A stretch of DNA of 41,637 nt from Candidatus Moraniibacteriota bacterium (GTDB lineage Bacteria > Patescibacteriota > Minisyncoccia > Moranbacterales > GWC2-37-73). Under the pieces are notes generated by a model. That model was not told the origin of the DNA, did no database searches, and saw nothing but the letters and a program-made list of their open reading frames with translations. The DNA lies in the NCBI GenBank assembly GCA_013336225.1, contig JAAXUC010000003.1, forward strand, positions 73,564-115,200. The letters run 5' to 3'. Of the stretch, positions 37,448 to 41,637 are shown in pieces. The number at the start of each line of letters is the position of its first letter. Position 1 is the first letter of the stretch. The position numbers were made by a program, and so were the translations under genes.

Positions 37448-40150
37448 TTATTGCAATGAAACTGAAAGTAAGCCTGTTGCAGTTGAAATGTAGGCGGTTT
37501 TGTTTTGCTCGTCCACTGAAAGTGAAGTTCCATCTTTGATTAGTTCACTGTAAAATTGTGAAATAATTTGGCCATCTTTGGCATATTGAATCACGCGTGA
37601 GTTTTTGTTATCAAGCGCATAGAAGTTCTGCAGATCTGGGGTGGTGTAGATTTTGTCGAACTGCACCGGGGTGCTGGAAGCTTCAAGTGAGAAATCAACT
37701 TTTTTGCCTTTGAAAAATTTCAAAACTTGATTATTGGTGACAGTATAGATGTTGTCATCGATGGTCATGTCGGAAGTTACGGCTAATGTTGCAGTGTCCT
37801 TGAGCCAGCTGGTTGCTTCGCCAAATCCACCATCCGCGCGTGGAAAGCGATTGATTTGGTTAGTTTTCTGATCAAGTACATAGAGATATGTCAGATATGT
37901 GCCAACAAAACTTTCTTTTGAAGCGCTGGCAAGGGTGATGTTGTTGTCTGCAAATTTGGTGGAAATTGGACTGAAGGAGATGACTTTGCCACTATCGGTG
38001 ATGATCAGCACCAAGGAAAGATCATGCATATAAGCAACTTTGATTGGTGTGCCTGAATTGGCAGGCAATGAGAATTCTGTCGGTTGATTGTTGCTGAGGA
38101 CAACCACGCTGGTTTTGGTGATGACAGTTGGATTCTCATTGGCAATCAAGGCAGTGACAATGTTTTGATTTGAGAAAGTTGATTGCACTTTAGCATTCAG
38201 GACGATGTTTTTCTCATTGGCCAAAAGCTGCGCTTGAGTTGGAGCCGCAACTGGTGCGATGGTTGCCACTGGCAATTCTTTTTGATTTAAGAAATGCACA
38301 ATGAAAAGCGGCACAATGAAAATGCAAGCCAAAGCTGCAAGCGTGTATAATTTTTGTTTGGTTGAAAAGCGCGAAAAAAGCACGCTTATTTTGGAAAAAT
38401 GCGGAATAATGTTCAGGTGTTTCAATTTGTCAACATTAATTGATTTGAAGAGGGCTAAGGTTTTGCTTGCGCCAAATTTGGCAAATGCGGCCAATTGTTT
38501 TTTTGATTTTTCAAGAAATGATTCTGTTTGTTGAAAAGCTTTATCTCTATTAAATGAAGCTGCTTCTGTTGCAATTTCTTCATCCTCAAACTCTTGCTCA
38601 AGTGAATTTGTTACCGAGTTGGTTTTTGAGCTCAAATTGATCACAGTATTCTGCTCTTGTTCCATTCTGGCAAGGCGAAGTTTTTCCAAGAATCTTGATT
38701 GCACATCTGGAACCGGAATTTCTTCACTTTTTCGTTGCACTGGAATTGCTATGCGCTGATCTTCTCTGGAAATTATGTCACTGGTGGAAGCTTTCTCTCG
38801 CGCCATTTGAGCTTTGAGAAGTTTCTCTTCCTGCTTTCTTTGAATTTTCTCTTTGGCTATTTGAAGTTGCAGGCGCTTGTCTTCTTCTTTTAGGCGGATT
38901 TTTTCAAGCTCTTCCTCTTGCTCACGCTGAATTCTGCTCAGCTCTGCTTCTTGCTCAAGCTGGATTCTGTCGAGCTCTGCTTGCTCGGCCATTTTTTGTT
39001 GCAGTTCGATTTCAGCCAGTGCCCTTTCTTTTTCCAGGCGCTCGTTTTCTTCCGCTTGAAGTTGCAGTTGTTTTTCTTGCTCAATTCTGCGCAGCTCTTT
39101 TTTCTTGGCTAGTTGTTTTTTATAGAGAGAAAAACGTCGGCGAATTTCATTTTTGGTTGAATATGATCCTTGGCTGATTTTTTCCTTGACAATGTCCCAA
39201 TATAGTCCCATTTGAGCATGCGAAGCTTCGGGATTTTCATTGGCCTGCCCTTGTACATAGATATGTCCAGTTTTTTTGTCAGTATATTCAGGATCTTCCA
39301 CCATTTCTGCTGCAAGCTCTGCTTCTTGCTCAGCATCAAGTGAGTCGGAGCCAATCGTGTTGGCAAAGGTTTGTTCACTGAAAGCATTGGCTGCGCGCGA
39401 AGTCTTTTTGCGCGAATTTGTTTTTGCCACTGGCAGAACTTCCATTTCAATCATTTCAACCACTACAGACACAATCATTTCCATTTGGTTTGAAAGGGCA
39501 GTTTTCAGAAATTGCACAAATTTATCTCCTTCAAATCTTTGGAAATTCTTTTTCAATTCAGCGATGGTGAGAATGTGAAAGATGTCAGCTGAGGTTATCA
39601 GCAGGCGGTCATCCTTTTCCAGCCTCCCACTGGAAACATTGACAAAAGTCTTGAGCGGATGAGGTTCAAGTGACTCCGAAGCAAGATCCTCACTTATTTC
39701 CGAGAGACCTTGATTTCGATATAGGAAAATTTTAGCATCGCCTGCGACACTGAAATGAGTGTTGTTTTTTTCCAGCACACAGATGGCAGCATTCAGTTTG
39801 CCGAGCCACTCCACATTGCCGTGCTTGGCTAATTCAGAAAGTGCCATGTTCACCTTATGCAGCGCACTGTCCAAGCTTTCAGTGACGGGTCTCTTGGGAT
39901 TGATGTAGTATTCTTTTTTCAGAACTGAAGTGAGGAAATTCACGATATAGGCAGACTCATCAGAGAATTCTTTGACTTCAAAAAAGCCAACAAGCGAACC
40001 AAGCGGTTGCTGGTAAATATTTTCGGGTGCATATTGAAATAATTCTACGTAAGGCTTTAATGCTGAATTATTTACAACCAAAATGGGGGAAATTGTTTTT
40101 TCCAGTTCTTTTATCACGTCTGTTTTTTTATCAGTATTTTTCGTTGACAT
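37448..40150 (-). CDS. Large modular membrane protein: degenerate PP2C-like domain, coiled coil, membrane helix, propeller-like tail
   Basis: A 900-residue protein from the ATG at 40150; a TTG at 40216 adds 22 residues and is less likely. Residues about 20-235 look like a PP2C phosphatase fold (GSLVGFFEVKEF; AAICVLEKNNTHFSVAGDAK; GRLEKDDRLLITSADIF). The metal-binding Asp residues (DGHGG, DG/GDSR) are not seen. About 335-450 is a long Glu/Gln/Lys/Arg coiled coil (RIQREQEEELEKIRLKEEDK). A membrane helix lies at about 605-625 (LYTLAALACIFIVPLFIVHF). The outer domain (about 640-900) has repeated short strands with SFSPIST, YLTYLYVLDQKTNQINRFPR and NFYALDNKNSRVIQYAKDG, typical of beta-propellers. 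It lies convergent to the ATPase cluster and probably senses or scaffolds. Function unknown. Confidence 0.82.
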   Translation of the reverse strand: MSTKNTDKKTDVIKELEKTISPILVVNNSALKPYVELFQYAPENIYQQPLGSLVGFFEVKEFSDESAYIVNFLTSVLKKEYYINPKRPVTESLDSALHKVNMALSELAKHGNVEWLGKLNAAICVLEKNNTHFSVAGDAKIFLYRNQGLSEISEDLASESLEPHPLKTFVNVSSGRLEKDDRLLITSADIFHILTIAELKKNFQRFEGDKFVQFLKTALSNQMEMIVSVVVEMIEMEVLPVAKTNSRKKTSRAANAFSEQTFANTIGSDSLDAEQEAELAAEMVEDPEYTDKKTGHIYVQGQANENPEASHAQMGLYWDIVKEKISQGSYSTKNEIRRRFSLYKKQLAKKKELRRIEQEKQLQLQAEENERLEKERALAEIELQQKMAEQAELDRIQLEQEAELSRIQREQEEELEKIRLKEEDKRLQLQIAKEKIQRKQEEKLLKAQMAREKASTSDIISREDQRIAIPVQRKSEEIPVPDVQSRFLEKLRLARMEQEQNTVINLSSKTNSVTNSLEQEFEDEEIATEAASFNRDKAFQQTESFLEKSKKQLAAFAKFGASKTLALFKSINVDKLKHLNIIPHFSKISVLFSRFSTKQKLYTLAALACIFIVPLFIVHFLNQKELPVATIAPVAAPTQAQLLANEKNIVLNAKVQSTFSNQNIVTALIANENPTVITKTSVVVLSNNQPTEFSLPANSGTPIKVAYMHDLSLVLIITDSGKVISFSPISTKFADNNITLASASKESFVGTYLTYLYVLDQKTNQINRFPRADGGFGEATSWLKDTATLAVTSDMTIDDNIYTVTNNQVLKFFKGKKVDFSLEASSTPVQFDKIYTTPDLQNFYALDNKNSRVIQYAKDGQIISQFYSELIKDGTSLSVDEQNKTAYISTATGLLSVSLQ

Positions 40151-40261
40151 GAGTTTTTTGTAATACCATGGTTTGGCAGAAAAAGCCCTCAAACGTCTCT
40201 CTACATAATATAGCAATTTTCATTCCAATGCAATTAGCGCCAAATCTCCCTGGAAACGAGG

Positions 40262-40290
40262 TTTACTTTTAATTTTAATGATTGTATAAT
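40262..40290 (+). promoter_or_regulatory. Promoter of the 40356 gene
   Basis: TTTACT (40262-40267), 17 nt, TATAAT (40285-40290). The leader is about 60 nt. Confidence 0.6.
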
Positions 40291-40355
40291 GGTAGTATTG
40301 CTACTTTTTGGTGCAAAAAGGAATATTTTAATTTCCATTAATCGTTGTTAAACGT

Positions 40356-40961
40356 ATGTCTGAAATTCTCGAATCACTTTTTGGCTCAAAGACGAAAACT
40401 AGAATCTTGAGATTCTTTTTGCTCAATTCAGAAAAGGAATATAGTATCGCTGATGTTGCAATGAAAAATATGTTGGCCACGGCTGCCGCGAGGAAGGAAA
40501 TCAATGAACTTAAAAAAATAAAATTCTTAATTGAAAGGACAAAAAAAGGTTCAAAATACTATGTGCTTGATCCAGAGTTTTGTTTTCATTCAGAACTTAA
40601 AAGTTTGTTTGCAAAGTCCACTGCTTCTCCAGAATCAAAGAGCTTGTCCAAGTTGAAAAATATTGGTGATGTGAAGCTTGCCTTGGTAAGTGGAATCTTC
40701 CTGAATTATCCCAAGAGTAAGGTTGACATGATTTTGGTTGCCAATAATGTTAGCCGTGGAAAATTGAAAAATGTGATGAGTAGTTTGGAAGCTGAGATTG
40801 GGAAGGAAGTCAGTTTTGTACTGATGAACAGTGATGAATTCAAATATCGTCTGGATATGCTCGATCGTTTCATCTTGGATTTTATGGAGGGAACTCACTT
40901 GGAGTTAATTGACAAGATTCCTGGGCTTAAGAGATTTATTCTGGGACGCAAAAAATACTAA
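40356..40961 (+). CDS. Winged-helix regulator with degenerate nucleotidyltransferase-like domain
   Basis: A 201-residue protein. The first 75 residues are a winged helix (LFGSKTKTRILRFFLLNSEK, YSIADVAMKNMLATAAARKEINELKKIKFLIER, SKYYVLDPEF). The second half resembles the MNT/minimal nucleotidyltransferase fold joined to such HTH domains, with SGIFLNYPKSKVDMILVAN in place of GSxARG...SDIDLLVV. The first metal Asp is Lys and only the second Asp remains, so catalysis is unlikely. It may be a toxin-antitoxin-like or transcription regulator that has lost activity. The ATG lacks an SD. It is a stand-alone gene before rmuC. Confidence 0.75.
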   Translation: MSEILESLFGSKTKTRILRFFLLNSEKEYSIADVAMKNMLATAAARKEINELKKIKFLIERTKKGSKYYVLDPEFCFHSELKSLFAKSTASPESKSLSKLKNIGDVKLALVSGIFLNYPKSKVDMILVANNVSRGKLKNVMSSLEAEIGKEVSFVLMNSDEFKYRLDMLDRFILDFMEGTHLELIDKIPGLKRFILGRKKY

Positions 40962-40976
40962 ATTAAAATAAAAATT

Positions 40977-41092
40977 AAAATGACAAAATCCAAATTCCAA
41001 ATAAATGACTTAAATCAAAATGCTCAAATTTAAGATTTTAGATTTGGGGTTTTATTTGACATTTGAAATTGAGATTTGAGATTTATTTTCTT
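40977..41092 (+). repeat. AT-rich palindromic repeat upstream of rmuC
   Basis: AAATCCAAATTCCAAATAAA and GACTTAAATCAAAATGC on the left; TTTGGGGTTTTATTTGACATT and GAAATTGAGATTTGAGATTT on the right. It matches the repeats before rnc, murD and the delta' gene and ends a few nt before the ATG. TTTGACATTTG may be a -35. Confidence 0.55.
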
Positions 41093-41637
41093 ATGATATC
41101 ATCCATTACTTTTTTGATAGTTATCGTGATTTTAGCAGCCCTTTTGTGGCTTGTTTTTGATTTAAAAAAGCAAGTTTTGATTGGGTCTGACAATAAGGAG
41201 GAACGCGAAAAAATGACAGCTATCTTGGAGCGTCTCAGGAATCTGAGCGAGCAGAATCATCAGATGCGCACTGAAATTGACACGAAACTGACAGAAGCCC
41301 GGCGTTCTTCCTCTGAGCACATGCGAGACACGATTGAAACAGTTAAGGGGATTACTGGCCAATCTGCCAAGCTGATTGGTGATGTTACGGAAAAATTGAC
41401 CAAACTTGATGAAACAAATAGGCAAGTGGTGAACTTCTCTGCACAGTTGCAGAGTTTGCAGGACATTTTGAAAAATCCAAAACAACGTGGAGTGTTGGGT
41501 GAATATTTCTTGGAAGAAACTTTGAAAAACGTTTTGCCTCCAAATTCCTATCAAATGCAATATGCACTTGGCAAAAGTGAAAAGACTGATAAAGATTTGA
41601 TTGTGGATGCAGTGGTTTTTGTGAAAGATAAAATAAT
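41093..41637 (+). CDS. rmuC: RmuC-like DNA recombination protein (5' part, cut by window edge)
   Basis: Start of an RmuC-family protein, which has a PD-(D/E)XK-like nuclease fold and limits inverted-repeat rearrangements in E. coli. The 181 visible residues have an N-terminal membrane helix (SSITFLIVIVILAALLWLVF) and a coiled coil (LERLRNLSEQNHQMRTEIDTK). The conserved KNPKQRGVLGEYFLEETLKNVLPPNSYQMQ, start of the catalytic domain, follows, with SEKTDKDLIVDAVVFV near the cut. The start ATG at 41093 follows an AT-rich repeat and lacks an SD. The identification is strong. It is notable next to so many palindromes. Confidence 0.93.
   Translation, partial: MISSITFLIVIVILAALLWLVFDLKKQVLIGSDNKEEREKMTAILERLRNLSEQNHQMRTEIDTKLTEARRSSSEHMRDTIETVKGITGQSAKLIGDVTEKLTKLDETNRQVVNFSAQLQSLQDILKNPKQRGVLGEYFLEETLKNVLPPNSYQMQYALGKSEKTDKDLIVDAVVFVKDKI

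Noticed and set aside
1-41637. Recoded UGA (as in some CPR lineages)
   Set aside because: TGA is used as a normal stop in rnc, the HIT gene and the 19059-19397 gene, with frames otherwise intact.
1-41637. tRNA or rRNA genes
   Set aside because: No intergenic stretch shows a cloverleaf with a GTTCRANTC arm, or rRNA-like sequence.

Overview
The window looks like a chromosomal segment from a reduced, AT-rich bacterium. The most likely group is the Candidate Phyla Radiation (Patescibacteria, Parcubacteria-like); this is inferred from gene content and style, since there is no rRNA or marker tree to prove it. Supporting signs are tightly packed core genes that mostly lack Shine-Dalgarno (SD) sequences and start just after A/T-rich stretches, standard use of TGA as a stop (rnc, the HIT gene and the 19059-19397 gene all end in TGA), a PIF1-type helicase, a VirD4/TraG-like ATPase, and many long proteins without recognisable relatives. 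I found no tRNA, rRNA, transposase or CRISPR array.

Layout. 1-1446 is the 5' two-fifths of dnaE (minus strand, cut by the window edge). 1847-5122 carries a small anchored protein, rnhB, rpmF, nusB and rnc (RNA and ribosome housekeeping). 5338-14075 carries an atypical D-aminoacylase homologue, murD, a secreted CAP-domain protein, two unknown genes, murA, an HD phosphohydrolase, a MazG-like protein and mreB, i.e. mainly cell-wall synthesis and shape. 14336-18998 has two GT4 glycosyltransferases, a clamp-loader delta'-like ATPase and an FtsQ-like division protein. 19520-22579 has a PIF1-like helicase, a small ferredoxin, a small HTH protein, a HIT protein and a membrane protein. 24013-27450 (minus) is a pair of polytopic GT39/PMT-type glycosyltransferases. 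29023-36629 is a five-gene co-directional cluster of two very large helical proteins, two small acidic proteins and a membrane-anchored VirD4/TraG-like ATPase. 37448-40150 (minus) is a large modular membrane protein with a degenerate PP2C-like domain. The window closes with a winged-helix/nucleotidyltransferase-like regulator and the start of rmuC.

Three layers of structure lie on top of the genes. (1) A dispersed family of hairpin elements has conserved flanks (GCTCGCTCGG ... CGCTCACT) but stems that differ in sequence while staying complementary, with at least six copies between 1559 and 22743. (2) Several AT-rich palindromic repeats lie just upstream of rnc, murD, the delta' gene, the TraG-like gene and rmuC; a related 108-bp element is inserted in frame at the same domain boundary of two different glycosyltransferases. 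(3) Six stand-alone expression cassettes hold unknown genes, each with a TTGACA/TTGACT promoter, an SD-type leader (purine-rich AGGAG in most, a G-run in two genes) and its own terminator, unlike the SD-less core genes around them.

The best candidates for undescribed biology are the 29-37 kb ATPase cluster (possibly an export or DNA-transfer machine), the palindromic element that codes for peptide inside glycosyltransferases, and the moron-like SD-bearing cassettes.
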